In this document: piece after piece, positions 23,060 to 31,450 of the stretch
Numbering within the stretch: the stretch's first letter is position 1
Layout: the number at the start of each line of letters is the position of its first letter
From: Streptomyces sp. DvalAA-14
GTDB taxonomy: Bacteria; Actinomycetota; Actinomycetes; Streptomycetales; Streptomycetaceae
Direction of reading: 5' to 3'
Assembly: GCF_900091855.1 (NCBI RefSeq)
Contig: NZ_FMCH01000420.1
Coordinates: 1-37,953 of the forward strand
DNA length: 37,953 bases
Notes under the pieces: generated by a model
The model's database searches: none
Told to the model about the DNA's origin: nothing
Seen by the model: only the letters and a program-made list of their open reading frames with translations
Position numbers and translations under genes: made by a program

Positions 23060-24100
23060 TCACAGGGCGAACCGGGTGCCGACCGTATTGGGCACGAACG
23101 CCTCGCCGAACCGGGCCGCCATCGCGTGCTGCGCCCGCCAGCCGGTGCAGTGGGCCGGGACGAGCACCGACGGCGTCAGCTCCGCCAGATCCGCCAGCAC
23201 CCGGGGAATCAGCGGCTCGAAGCGCGGCCCGCTCAGGTGGAATCCGCCGATGACCGCGTGCAGCGGCCGGTCGTGGGTGAGCCGGCGGGCGTAGCGGCAG
23301 ATGTTCACCACGCCCGCGTGCCCGCAGCCCGTCATGACCAGCAGGCCCTTGTCCTTGATGTCGATGATCAGCGCCTGGTCGTCCAGCACCAGCGGATCCG
23401 GCTCCCACGCCCCGCCGAGGAACGCCTGCTGTCCGGGGAAACCGGGCTCGTAACCGGTGCCCCGCGGCACCTCGCCGGTGACCAGGACCGACCCTTCGAA
23501 CAGGAAGCTGGGCTGCCGGTCCTCGATCACCGTGAATCCGGCGCCTTCGAGGGCGCGCCGGCTCGTGGTGGGGATCTCCAGCGGTTCGATGCCGGGCAGC
23601 GCGAGCCGGCGGCGCCGCCAGAAATGCGGGTGGATCAGGACGGGCAGGTTCACCCGGCCGCCGAGTGCCCGGATCAGCCCGTCCAGGCCGGCCGTGTGGT
23701 CGAAGTGCCCGTGGCTGCAGATGATCGCCTCGATGGACGACGGATCGATCCGGAGCCGGCGCATGTTCTCCACCACGCCGTCCGGGCTCGTCCCCGCGTC
23801 GAACAGGAAGCGGTGCTCCCGGCCGTCCTTGACGACGGTGACCAGCGCGGAGAAACCGTGCTCGGCCACCAGGGCGTCGGGCACCTGCCCGTATTCCATC
23901 GTCGAGGCCGCCACCGAGGGGGCGGACCCCAGGCCCGGCCGCCGGGCGGGCCCCTGGGACGGCATCAGCATGTCGGAGACGTTGTCCATGAGCGTGGTGA
24001 CCGTGACCGAGTCGACCGGCTCGAGGGCGATGGGGGTGCTGGGCTCGAAGTCGTGCAGGACCCGCACATCATGATCGCTGGGCGTGCCACCTGTACACAT
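23060..24100 (-). CDS. metallo-beta-lactamase-fold hydrolase
   Basis: This 346-residue protein has the MBL metal motif SHGHFDH (H130, H132, D134, H135), an upstream FLFDAGTSPDGV and later MTGCGHAGVVN, GGFHLSG and VLVPAHCTGWRA. This resembles the MBL group related to methanopterin-linked and 7,8-dihydropterin synthase-like proteins. It is probably a cytosolic metal-dependent hydrolase or oxidoreductase of unknown substrate. I chose the ATG at 24100; an upstream start at 24151 would add 17 residues. It is divergent from glpD. Confidence 0.85.
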   Translation of the reverse strand: MCTGGTPSDHDVRVLHDFEPSTPIALEPVDSVTVTTLMDNVSDMLMPSQGPARRPGLGSAPSVAASTMEYGQVPDALVAEHGFSALVTVVKDGREHRFLFDAGTSPDGVVENMRRLRIDPSSIEAIICSHGHFDHTAGLDGLIRALGGRVNLPVLIHPHFWRRRRLALPGIEPLEIPTTSRRALEGAGFTVIEDRQPSFLFEGSVLVTGEVPRGTGYEPGFPGQQAFLGGAWEPDPLVLDDQALIIDIKDKGLLVMTGCGHAGVVNICRYARRLTHDRPLHAVIGGFHLSGPRFEPLIPRVLADLAELTPSVLVPAHCTGWRAQHAMAARFGEAFVPNTVGTRFAL

Positions 24101-24181
24101 TGCTCGAGTATCGCCCGCCGGGTGTCGCGCGGCCACGGACACGACGGTCACCGGCGACGGCCGAAAAATATCCGATCCCGG

Positions 24182-24195
24182 TATGAATATTCATA
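24182..24195. promoter_or_regulatory. AT-rich palindrome between MBL gene and glpD
   Basis: TATGAATATTCATA is a perfect 14-bp palindrome in a markedly A/T-rich patch (24163-24199), 98 bp before the glpD start. In this GC-rich DNA it stands out and is a good candidate operator for a glycerol-responsive regulator. None is encoded nearby, so the regulator is unknown. Confidence 0.5.
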
Positions 24196-24293
24196 TATCG
24201 CCGGATCGACCCCTCGTGCCTACGGTGGAGAGGCAGCGCTCATCGTTCGCCACCACAAGCGCACCCGGTGGCATCTGGCAGCTGGAGGTACGG

Positions 24294-26000
24294 ATGCGGG
24301 CAGCGACACTGGGCCCCCAGGCCCGTAAAGAGGCGCTCACGCGGATGGCGGAGCACGAACTCGACGTCCTGGTGGTGGGCGGCGGCGTTGTCGGCGCCGG
24401 GGCGGCGCTGGACGCCGCGACCAGAGGGCTCGCCACCGGCCTCGTCGAAGGCCAGGACTGGGCGGCCGGTACGTCCAGCCGCGCCACCAAGCTGATCCAC
24501 GGCGGGCTGCGCTATCTGGAGATGCTCGACTTCGCCCTCGTCAGGGAGGCGATCAAGGAACGCGGCCTGCTGCACGAGCGCCTCGCCCCGCACCTGGTCA
24601 AGCCGGTCCCGATCCTCTACCCGCTGCAGCACCGCGGCTGGGAGCGGATCTACGTCGGCGCCGGCATCGCGCTCTACGACGGCATGGCGGTGACCTCGGG
24701 CCACAACGGGCTGCCGCTGCACCGGCACCTCTCGCGCCGCCACGCCCTGCGGCTCGCCCCGGGGCTGAAGAAGGAGGGGCTGGTCGGCGCGATCCAGTTC
24801 TACGACGCGCAGGTGGAAGACGCCCGCCTGGTCACCACCGTGATCAGGACCGCGGCCTCCTACGGCGCCCTCACCGCCAACCGGGCCCGGGTGGCCAGCT
24901 TCATCCGCGCCGACGGGCGCGTGGTGGGCGCGGTGGTGCACGACACCGAGGACGGCACCTCGTACGAGATCCACGCCCGCCGGGTGGTCAACGCCACCGG
25001 TGTGTGGACCGACGACATGCAGGGCCTGATCGAGGAGCACCCGCAGTTCAACATCAAGGCGTCCAAGGGCGTGCACCTCATGGTCCCCAAGGACCGGATC
25101 CGGTCCGACACCGGCATGATCCTGCGCACCGAGAAGAGCGTGCTGTTCGTGCTGCCCTGGGGCCGCCACTGGATCGTCGGGACCACCGACACCCCCTGGA
25201 CCCTGGACAAGGCCGACCCCGCGGCCTCCCAGGCCGACATCGACTATGTGCTCGACCACGTGAACACCGTGCTGGCGAACCCGCTGACCAGGGAAGATGT
25301 CGAGAGCGTGTACGTGGGGCTGCGGCCGCTGATCGCGGCGACCTCGGCGGCCACGAGCAAGCTGTCCCGCGAGCACGCGGTGACCCAGCCGGCGCCGGGA
25401 CTGGTCGTGGTGGCCGGCGGCAAGTTCACCACCTACCGCGTGATGGGGAAGGACGCCGTGGACGAAGCCGTCCGCGACTTCCCGGCCAAGGTGGCGCCGT
25501 CGTGCACCGAGAACGTGCCGCTGGCCGGCGCCGACGGCTACTACGCGCTGCTGAACACCCGCCAGCTGCTGGCGGACCGCAACGGCATCCACGTGGTGTG
25601 GGCCGAGCACCTGATCAACCGGTACGGGTCCCTGGTCGACGAGGTGCTCGCCCTGATCAGGGAGGACCGCGGCCTGGCCGAACCGCTGCGGGCGGCGAAC
25701 GGCTACCTGCGCGCCGAAGTGGTCTACGCCGTGACCCACGAAGGCGCCCGCCACCTGGACGACGTGCTGGTGCGCCGCACCCGCATCTCGATCGAGACCT
25801 TCGACCGGGGCAAGAAGAGCGCCCGCGAGGCCGCCGAGCTGATGGCGCCGCTGCTCGGCTGGGACGAGACCGAGGCGGAGAAGGAGATCCAGACCTACGT
25901 GGACGGGGTGAACGCGGAGCTGGAAGCGGAGCGGCAGCCCGACGACGACAGCGCCGACGACGCCCGTACGCACGCCGCGGACATCGTGCCGATGCGCTGA
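24294..26000 (+). CDS. glpD: aerobic glycerol-3-phosphate dehydrogenase
   Basis: This 568-residue flavoprotein oxidises sn-glycerol 3-phosphate to dihydroxyacetone phosphate and passes electrons to the quinone pool at the membrane. Motifs include the FAD loop VLVVGGGVVGAGAALDAAT (GGGVVGAG at 29-36), SSRATKLIHGGLRYLEMLDF, ATGVWTDDMQ, WIVGTTDTPW and GGKFTTYRVMGKDAV. The C-terminal DAO_C region runs to the end. Length is typical. The ATG has a near-ideal GGAGG at 24284. No glpF or glpK neighbour is present. A strong hairpin follows the stop. Confidence 0.96.
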   Translation: MRAATLGPQARKEALTRMAEHELDVLVVGGGVVGAGAALDAATRGLATGLVEGQDWAAGTSSRATKLIHGGLRYLEMLDFALVREAIKERGLLHERLAPHLVKPVPILYPLQHRGWERIYVGAGIALYDGMAVTSGHNGLPLHRHLSRRHALRLAPGLKKEGLVGAIQFYDAQVEDARLVTTVIRTAASYGALTANRARVASFIRADGRVVGAVVHDTEDGTSYEIHARRVVNATGVWTDDMQGLIEEHPQFNIKASKGVHLMVPKDRIRSDTGMILRTEKSVLFVLPWGRHWIVGTTDTPWTLDKADPAASQADIDYVLDHVNTVLANPLTREDVESVYVGLRPLIAATSAATSKLSREHAVTQPAPGLVVVAGGKFTTYRVMGKDAVDEAVRDFPAKVAPSCTENVPLAGADGYYALLNTRQLLADRNGIHVVWAEHLINRYGSLVDEVLALIREDRGLAEPLRAANGYLRAEVVYAVTHEGARHLDDVLVRRTRISIETFDRGKKSAREAAELMAPLLGWDETEAEKEIQTYVDGVNAELEAERQPDDDSADDARTHAADIVPMR

Positions 26001-26019
26001 GAGCCGGGAGCCCGAAGCC

Positions 26020-26055
26020 GGGGAGGCACGCCCGCCTGGACGGGCGTGCCTCCCC
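26020..26055 (+). terminator. strong intrinsic hairpin after glpD
   Basis: A perfect 15-bp stem (GGGGAGGCACGCCCG and its complement) with a 6-nt loop (CCTGGA) starts 20 bp after the glpD stop. There is no U-tract, but the stem is long and stable. Confidence 0.88.
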
Positions 26056-26132
26056 GCCCGCGGCCGGCATCCCGCGTCAGTCCGCCACCGGCGATCCTCC
26101 CGGCCGGGCCCTATCCATGACACCGTGCAGGT

Positions 26133-26330
26133 ATGGACCTCCAAGCGTTGCCCCGGCGGTGTCACGAGAGTGAACTGGCCGGGTTGTCCCGCACGTGTCC
26201 CTACTGCAAGCGCACCGTCCACCCGGTGTCGGTCAAGGTCGAGACCACCGAGCCGCGTCCCGACCCCTTCTACACGCTCGACTGGTTCTGCCCCGACCGC
26301 GAGTGCACCGGGAAGACCCGCCTGAAGTGA
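26133..26330 (+). CDS. small zinc-ribbon-like hypothetical protein
   Basis: This 65-residue protein has two cysteine pairs, CPYC (22-25) and CPDREC (53-58), spaced as in a minimal zinc ribbon, plus C10. The segments between are short strands (TVHPVSVKVETT). ATG at 26133 with a weak AGGT. It lies alone on the plus strand between the glpD terminator and icd. Tiny zinc-ribbon proteins of this sort are widespread in streptomycetes and uncharacterised. Function unknown. Confidence 0.6.
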   Translation: MDLQALPRRCHESELAGLSRTCPYCKRTVHPVSVKVETTEPRPDPFYTLDWFCPDRECTGKTRLK

Positions 26331-26453
26331 CACCGCGGGCCCCGCCGCGCCGCCGCCGGGCGGCGGGCAGCCCCGCGCGGGCGACATCGGGAGCCGGCAA
26401 GGCGGCATCGAACGATCGGATGCGGGCCGCTGTCGATCCAGGAGTGCTCACGG

Positions 26454-26470
26454 GATATCTTGATATCGAG
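26454..26470. promoter_or_regulatory. repeated GATATC palindromes upstream of icd
   Basis: GATATC occurs twice, separated by TT (26454-26467). The second lies in a larger, nearly palindromic CTTGATATCGAG (26459-26470; one mismatched pair), 30 bp before the icd start. An A/T-rich TCTAGATA follows at 26475-26481. A promoter/operator for icd is the natural reading. Confidence 0.5.
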
Positions 26471-26499
26471 CAATCTAGATACCTGGAGCGGAGCGACCG

Positions 26500-28719
26500 G
26501 TGGCTGACTCGACCATTATCTACACGCACACCGACGAGGCCCCGGCCTTGGCGACGTATTCCTTCCTGCCGGTGATCGAGGCCTACGCCTCCACGGCGGG
26601 GGTGAGTGTCGAGAGCCGGGACATCTCCTTGTCGGGACGGATCATCGCGGCCTTCCCCGAGCGTCTCGCCGAGGGACAGCGCATCGACGACGCGCTGGCC
26701 GAACTGGGCGAGCTGGCCAAGACGCCGGTGGCGAACATCATCAAGCTGCCGAACGTCTCGGCCTCCATCCCGCAGCTGAAGGCGGCCGTGGCGGAGCTGC
26801 AGCAGCAGGGCTACGCGCTGCCGGACTACCCGGACGACCCGAAGTCCGACGAGGACAAGGACGTACGCGCCCGGTACGACAAGATCAAGGGCAGCGCCGT
26901 CAACCCGGTGCTGCGCGAAGGCAACTCCGACCGCCGCGCCCCCGCCTCGGTGAAGAACTACGCCAAGGCGCACCCGCACCGGATGGGCGCCTGGTCCGCC
27001 GAGTCGAAGACGAACGTCGCGACCATGGGCGTGGACGACTTCCGCTCCACCGAGAAGTCCGCGGTGATCGCGGCCGACGACTCGCTGCGGATCGAGCTGC
27101 TCGGCGACGACGGCAGCACCACCGTGCTGCGCGCGTCCGTACCCGTGCTGGCCGGCGAGGTCGTGGACGCCTCGGTGCTGCGTGTCGCCGCCCTGCGCGA
27201 GTTCCTGACCGCGCAGATCGCCCGCGCCAAGGCCGAGGGCGTGCTGTTCTCGGTGCACCTGAAGGCCACCATGATGAAGGTCTCCGACCCGATCATCTTC
27301 GGCCATGTGGTGCGCGCCTTCTTCCCCGCGACCTTCGCCGAGCACGGCGCCACCCTCGCCGCCGCGGGCCTCACCCCGAACGACGGCCTCGGCGGCATCC
27401 TGAAGGGTCTGGACTCGCTCCCCGAGGGCGCGGCGATCAAGGCGTCCTTCGACGCCGAACTCGCCGCCGGCCCCGCGCTGGCCATGGTCGACTCCGACCG
27501 CGGCATCACCAACCTGCACGTCCCCAGCGATGTCATCGTCGACGCCTCCATGCCGGCCATGATCCGCACCTCCGGCCACATGTGGGGCCCGGACGGCCAG
27601 GAGGCCGACACCCTGGCGGTCATCCCGGACAGCTCCTACGCCGGCATCTACCAGGTCGTCATCGACGACTGCCGGGCGCACGGCGCCTACGACCCCGCCA
27701 CCATGGGCTCGGTGCCGAACGTCGGCCTGATGGCGCAGGCCGCCGAGGAGTACGGCAGCCACGACAAGACCTTCGAGATCCCGGCCACCGGCACCGTCCG
27801 CGCGGTGAACGGCGCCGGTGAGGTGGTGCTGGAGCAGGCCGTCGGCGCCGGCGACGTGTTCCGCATGTGCCAGACCAAGGACGTGCCGATCCGCGACTGG
27901 GTCAAGCTGGCCGTCTCCCGCGCCCGCGCCACCGGCAACCCGGCGATCTTCTGGCTGGACGAGACCCGCGCCCACGACGCGGTGCTCATCGAGAAGGTCA
28001 ACGCCTACCTGCCCGAGCACGACACCGACGGGCTGCAGATCGAGATCAAGGCGCCCGAGGACGCCATCGCCTTCTCGCTGGAGCGCATCCGGCGCGGCGA
28101 GGACACCATCTCGGTCACCGGCAACGTGCTGCGCGACTACCTGACCGATCTGTTCCCGATCCTGGAGCTGGGCACCAGCGCCAAGATGCTGTCCGTCGTC
28201 CCGCTGATCAGCGGCGGCGGCCTGTTCGAGACCGGCGCCGGCGGCTCCGCCCCCAAGCACGTGCAGCAGCTGGTCAAGGAGAACTACCTGCGCTGGGACA
28301 GCCTGGGCGAGTTCCTGGCCCTCGCGGTCAGCTTCGAGCACCTCGCGCAGAGCACCGGCAACGCCCGCGCCCAGATCCTCGCGGACACCCTGGACCGGGC
28401 CACCGGCACCTTCCTCAACGAGGACAAGTCGCCCAGCCGCCGCGTCGGCGGCATCGACAACCGCGGCAGCCACTTCTACCTGGCGCTGTACTGGGCGCAG
28501 GAGCTGGCCAGGCAGACCGAGGACACGCAGCTCGCCGCCGCGTTCGGGGCGCTGGCCGCGTCCCTCGCCGAGCAGGAGCAGACCATCGTCGCCGAGCTGA
28601 TCGCGGTCCAGGGCCGGCCGGTCGACATCGGCGGCTACTACCGGCCCGACCCGGCCAAGGCGGAGGCCGTGATGCGGCCGTCGGCCACCTTCAACCAGGC
28701 GCTGGCGACGCTCGGCTGA
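26500..28719 (+). CDS. icd: NADP-dependent isocitrate dehydrogenase, monomeric type
   Basis: The 739-residue protein is the monomeric (IDH-II) class of isocitrate dehydrogenase, which oxidatively decarboxylates isocitrate to 2-oxoglutarate with NADP in the TCA cycle. Recognisable segments include [20 protein letters not shown] near the start, [64 protein letters not shown]-type substrate loops, [40 protein letters not shown] and [20 protein letters not shown]. Full length for the class (about 740). The GTG at 26500 has GGAGCGGAG upstream. Confidence 0.97.
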   Translation: MADSTIIYTHTDEAPALATYSFLPVIEAYASTAGVSVESRDISLSGRIIAAFPERLAEGQRIDDALAELGELAKTPVANIIKLPNVSASIPQLKAAVAELQQQGYALPDYPDDPKSDEDKDVRARYDKIKGSAVNPVLREGNSDRRAPASVKNYAKAHPHRMGAWSAESKTNVATMGVDDFRSTEKSAVIAADDSLRIELLGDDGSTTVLRASVPVLAGEVVDASVLRVAALREFLTAQIARAKAEGVLFSVHLKATMMKVSDPIIFGHVVRAFFPATFAEHGATLAAAGLTPNDGLGGILKGLDSLPEGAAIKASFDAELAAGPALAMVDSDRGITNLHVPSDVIVDASMPAMIRTSGHMWGPDGQEADTLAVIPDSSYAGIYQVVIDDCRAHGAYDPATMGSVPNVGLMAQAAEEYGSHDKTFEIPATGTVRAVNGAGEVVLEQAVGAGDVFRMCQTKDVPIRDWVKLAVSRARATGNPAIFWLDETRAHDAVLIEKVNAYLPEHDTDGLQIEIKAPEDAIAFSLERIRRGEDTISVTGNVLRDYLTDLFPILELGTSAKMLSVVPLISGGGLFETGAGGSAPKHVQQLVKENYLRWDSLGEFLALAVSFEHLAQSTGNARAQILADTLDRATGTFLNEDKSPSRRVGGIDNRGSHFYLALYWAQELARQTEDTQLAAAFGALAASLAEQEQTIVAELIAVQGRPVDIGGYYRPDPAKAEAVMRPSATFNQALATLG

Positions 28720-28736
28720 CGTTTCGCACCGTGCAC

Positions 28737-28781
28737 CGGGCGGCGGGCGGGGACCGAGGGACGGTCCCCGCCCGCCGCCCG
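28737..28781. terminator. long perfect hairpin between icd and alkyltransferase gene
   Basis: A perfect 19-bp stem (28737-28755 with 28763-28781) and a 7-nt loop (GAGGGAC) lie 18 bp after the icd stop and 27 bp from the stop of the convergent gene at 28808. It would terminate both strands. Confidence 0.9.
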
Positions 28782-28807
28782 TTCGCGTGGCCGGGCCGAG
28801 CCGCTGC

Positions 28808-29425
28808 TCAGGCCGCCGCCTCCAGGCCGAGCAGCAGCTCCTTGGCCGCCGCGCCGCCGGCGTAGCGGCCGAGGGAGCCGTCGGAGCGGACGACCCGGTG
28901 GCACGGCACGACCAGCGGCAGCGGATTGGTGGCGCAGGCGGTGCCGACCGCGCGGACCGCCCGGGGACTGCCGGCGGCCACGGCGACCTGCGCGTAGCTC
29001 TCGGTGTGCCCGTAGCCGATCTCCGGCAGATGGGCCAGGACTTCACGCCGGAAGCCCTTCGACAGCCGCCAGTCCAGGGGCAGTTGGAACTGCTTGCGGT
29101 GTCCGGTGAAGTACGCGTCGATCTGCCGGGCCGCCTCGTCCAGCCGGCCCGGGGCGTTCAGCACCCGCGGGCTGATCAGGTCGGCGAGCTGCTGCAGCAC
29201 CGCCTGATGGTCCTGTACGGCGAAGGCGACCCGGACCAGGCCCTGCTCGGTGGTGGCCAGCAGCAGTGCGCCGGCCGGGCTGTCCAGGGTGCGGTAGGCG
29301 ACGTCGAGCACGCCTTCGCGCCGCGCGTCGAGGGCGAGACGCTCGCGCAGCCGGGCCATCGCCTCGGGGTCCTGCTCGGGCAGGCCGGCGAACAGGCGCC
29401 CGCTGCCGGGGTCGTCGGTGGTCAT
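28808..29425 (-). CDS. ogt: methylated-DNA-protein-cysteine alkyltransferase
   Basis: This 205-residue protein carries the alkyl-acceptor motif LVVPCHRVV with C175. [20 protein letters not shown] (arginine-finger helix-turn-helix region) and [16 protein letters not shown] precede it, and [17 protein letters not shown] follows. It removes O6-alkyl groups from guanine by suicidal transfer to the cysteine. An N-terminal extension of about 40 residues is longer than in the second copy at 30021. Its ATG overlaps the ECF sigma gene stop (ATGA, 29422-29425), so the two are translationally coupled. Cytosolic DNA repair. Confidence 0.94.
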   Translation of the reverse strand: MTTDDPGSGRLFAGLPEQDPEAMARLRERLALDARREGVLDVAYRTLDSPAGALLLATTEQGLVRVAFAVQDHQAVLQQLADLISPRVLNAPGRLDEAARQIDAYFTGHRKQFQLPLDWRLSKGFRREVLAHLPEIGYGHTESYAQVAVAAGSPRAVRAVGTACATNPLPLVVPCHRVVRSDGSLGRYAGGAAAKELLLGLEAAA

Positions 29426-29976
29426 GGTCGTCCCCTCACTCCCGTCGGGTTGTCGTGCCCGGGATCGGTGTCGGTGGGCTCGGTGGGATCGGTCGGCTCG
29501 GTCGGGTGCCTCGGGTAGGTGCGGCGCAGGGTCCGCATGCCGTCCGCGGCCGCTCTGCGCGCCGCGTCGGTGCTGCCGCCGGTCAGGGCGGCGATGTCCT
29601 GGTAGGGCAGGCCGGCCAGATAGTGGTAGGCCACCGCGTGCCGCTGCCGGTCCGGCAGCTCCCGCAGTGCCCGCCACAGGTCCGGATCCCAGTCCTCGGG
29701 CCGGCCGGTGCGGCTCGGCACGTCCGGCGGCTCCCCGACCGGAACCGCGCGCCGCGCGGTGCTCCGGGTGGCGTCGATGGCCTTGCGGTGCGCGATGGTC
29801 ACCAGCCATGCCTCGACGTTCGCGTCGGCCGGCAGCTCCGGATACGCCCGCAGCGCCGCCAGGAACGCCTCCGACCAGGCGTCCTCCGCGTCGTGCGGGC
29901 CCAGCACGGCCCTTACCACGCGCAGCACCATCGGGCCGTGGTCGGTCACGATCTGTTCGAAGGGTGGCTTGCTCAC
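29422..29976 (-). CDS. ECF RNA polymerase sigma factor of an alkyltransferase operon
   Basis: This 184-residue ECF sigma factor has region 2 at about residues 8-75 (HGPMVLRVVRAVLGPHDAED, then WSEAFLAALRAYPE and WLVTIAHRKAIDATRSTARR) and region 4 at about 105-155 (RALRELPDRQRHAVAYHYLA, then LPYQDIAALTGGSTDAARRA). A PTEPTD-rich tail follows. No anti-sigma gene is adjacent. It is sandwiched between two O6-alkylguanine alkyltransferase genes. The GTG at 29976 is preceded by the TCTCACGTTC element at 30002-30011, 26 bp upstream, which would give an almost leaderless message. This suggests autoregulation. Confidence 0.9.
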   Translation of the reverse strand: MSKPPFEQIVTDHGPMVLRVVRAVLGPHDAEDAWSEAFLAALRAYPELPADANVEAWLVTIAHRKAIDATRSTARRAVPVGEPPDVPSRTGRPEDWDPDLWRALRELPDRQRHAVAYHYLAGLPYQDIAALTGGSTDAARRAAADGMRTLRRTYPRHPTEPTDPTEPTDTDPGHDNPTGVRGRP

Positions 29977-30001
29977 ACCCGGTAAACGACGCGGGCGCCC
30001 G

Positions 30002-30011
30002 GAACGTGAGA
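30002..30011 (-). promoter_or_regulatory. shared decamer upstream of the ECF sigma gene
   Basis: On the minus strand the sequence is TCTCACGTTC, followed by a GC spacer and GTCGTTTACC leading to the GTG at 29976. The same decamer precedes the alkyltransferase gene at 30593-30602. A candidate -35 element of an ECF promoter recognised by the sigma factor itself. Confidence 0.55.
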
Positions 30012-30020
30012 TCGCGGCGG

Positions 30021-30521
30021 TCAAAACAACCGGGCCGTGCGCTGCTCGGCCGGCTCCTCCAGGTCGAGCAGGAACCGCTTGCGGTCCAGCCCGCCGGCGT
30101 AACCGGTCAGCTTGCCGCCGGCTCCCACCACCCGGTGGCAGGGCACCAGCAGGCTGAGCGGATTGCGGCCCACCGCGGCGCCCACCGCCTGGGCCAGCGC
30201 GCGATCGCCCAGCTCGTCGGCCAGCTCGCCGTAGGTGCGCGTGCGGCCGTACGGGATCGCCGCGATCAGTTCCCACACCCGCTGCTCGAACGCGTCGCCC
30301 CGCACGGCCAGCGGCAGCTCGAAGGTCTGCCGCGCGCCGGCGAAGAACTCCGCCAGCTGCCGCCGCACCGCCTCGAAGCCGGTGTCGTCGCGCACACCGA
30401 AGTCGGCCGGCGCCGGCCGCCCGCGGTGCCGGTGGGCGAAGTACAGCCCGACCAGGCTCCCGTCCTCGGCGGTCACCACCAGCTCTCCGACCGGGGAGTC
30501 CACGACGGTGTACGTCCTCAT
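30021..30521 (-). CDS. ogt: methylated-DNA-protein-cysteine alkyltransferase
   Basis: This 166-residue protein of normal Ogt/MGMT length has SPVGELVVTAEDGSLVGLYF, FEQRVWELIAAIPYGRTRTY (helix-turn-helix) and the active-site SLLVPCHRVVGAGG with C128. The C-terminal LTGYAGGLDRKRFLLDLE is typical. It repairs O6-alkylguanine and related lesions. It is the first gene of the three-gene run alkyltransferase - ECF sigma - alkyltransferase. The ATG at 30521 follows GGAAGGGAG. It shares only moderate similarity with the copy at 28808, so the two are not a recent duplication. Encapsulin lies 113 bp upstream on the same strand. Confidence 0.95.
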   Translation of the reverse strand: MRTYTVVDSPVGELVVTAEDGSLVGLYFAHRHRGRPAPADFGVRDDTGFEAVRRQLAEFFAGARQTFELPLAVRGDAFEQRVWELIAAIPYGRTRTYGELADELGDRALAQAVGAAVGRNPLSLLVPCHRVVGAGGKLTGYAGGLDRKRFLLDLEEPAEQRTARLF

Positions 30522-30592
30522 GCCCTGCTCCCTTCCTGGCCGGCGGCCTCGTCCGGCCCACCGTCACGCTTCGAAGACGCGCGGGGGCCGGC

Positions 30593-30602
30593 GAACGTGA
30601 GA
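30593..30602 (-). promoter_or_regulatory. shared decamer upstream of the first alkyltransferase gene
   Basis: TCTCACGTTC on the minus strand, 72 bp before the ATG at 30521, is identical over ten bases to the element before the sigma gene (30002-30011). CGTCTT lies about 13 bp further on. It is in the 113-bp gap after the encapsulin gene, so the alkyltransferase operon has its own probable promoter. Confidence 0.5.
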
Positions 30603-30634
30603 CCGGTTCGGACGGGAATCCGGGGTGATCGGGG

Positions 30635-31450
30635 TCAGACGGGCGTGGCGGCGGGCCTGAGCGCGACCGCGGCCTCGGCGGTGTGCACCAGGAAGGTCAA
30701 GGACTCCTGGAAGTACAGCTCGACCGAGGTGGCGTCGTGCCCGAGGTAGCCGATCGAGACGTCCTGGCCGAGGCGCAGCTCGAAGTCGCCGCCGCGGGTG
30801 GCGAGCAGGAAGGCGCCGTCGATGGCCGGCGCCCAGATGATGTCGCCGACCAGCAGGCGGGCGAGGTGCTCGTGGATCGGGTAGCCGTGGTCGGAGGTCT
30901 CACTGACCGCGGTGTAGGCGTCCGCGCTGAGCGCCAGCGTGTAGGCGCCGTCGACACCGGCCAGGCGCAGCGCCGTGATGGCCCGGCTGATGACGTCGGG
31001 GTAGGACCGTACGTCGGCGGGCAGCGTCAGCTCGGGGTTGGACGAGGCGGCCCGGATCCCGGTGATGCCGGCCGCCGGGTAGCCCTCGAAGACCGCCCGG
31101 TCCTCGGCGAAGGCCAGCGCCCGGGCGGCGTCCTTGACCGGCTGCCAGTCGGCGTCCTGCGCGCCGCGCTCCACGTCGTCCACCTGGCCGCGGTCGATGG
31201 TGAAGGGCACCCGCAGCTCGACCACCGGCTGGGAGCGGCGGATCCGGGCGAGCACGCCGTCGGCCGGCGCGGGCGCCGAGGAGTCCAGGTGCCCGGTGCC
31301 GACCGCGGCCAGTTCCGGACCGGCCGGCTCGGGGACGTCGACGATGCGGCGGGCGGCGACATTGCGCTTGAAGGTACGCGTCGCCTCCGCCTCCAGGTCG
31401 GCCCAGGCGGCCGCGGAGACGGGGGCCAGTTCACGGTGCAGATTGTTCAC
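30635..31450 (-). CDS. family 1 encapsulin shell protein
   Basis: This 271-residue protein has the HK97-like encapsulin fold: LHRELAPVSAAAWADLEAEA near the start, then TFKRNVAARRIVDVPEPAGP. SQPVVELRVPFTIDRGQVDD, WQPVKDAARALAFAEDRAVF and EGYPAAGITGI follow. The C-terminus has YFQESLTFLVHTAEAAVAL. Such proteins assemble into icosahedral protein shells that enclose a tagged cargo. The GTG at 31450 overlaps the stop of the DyP peroxidase gene (GTGA), giving coupled synthesis of cargo and shell. Its length is standard for T=1 shells. Confidence 0.95.
   Translation of the reverse strand: MNNLHRELAPVSAAAWADLEAEATRTFKRNVAARRIVDVPEPAGPELAAVGTGHLDSSAPAPADGVLARIRRSQPVVELRVPFTIDRGQVDDVERGAQDADWQPVKDAARALAFAEDRAVFEGYPAAGITGIRAASSNPELTLPADVRSYPDVISRAITALRLAGVDGAYTLALSADAYTAVSETSDHGYPIHEHLARLLVGDIIWAPAIDGAFLLATRGGDFELRLGQDVSIGYLGHDATSVELYFQESLTFLVHTAEAAVALRPAATPV

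Noticed and set aside
24240..26408. 722-residue minus-strand open frame
   Set aside because: Fully antisense to glpD, His/Val/Gly-rich, no start context.
26233..29046. 937-residue minus-strand open frame
   Set aside because: Antisense to icd, which is an unmistakable full-length enzyme; shadow.
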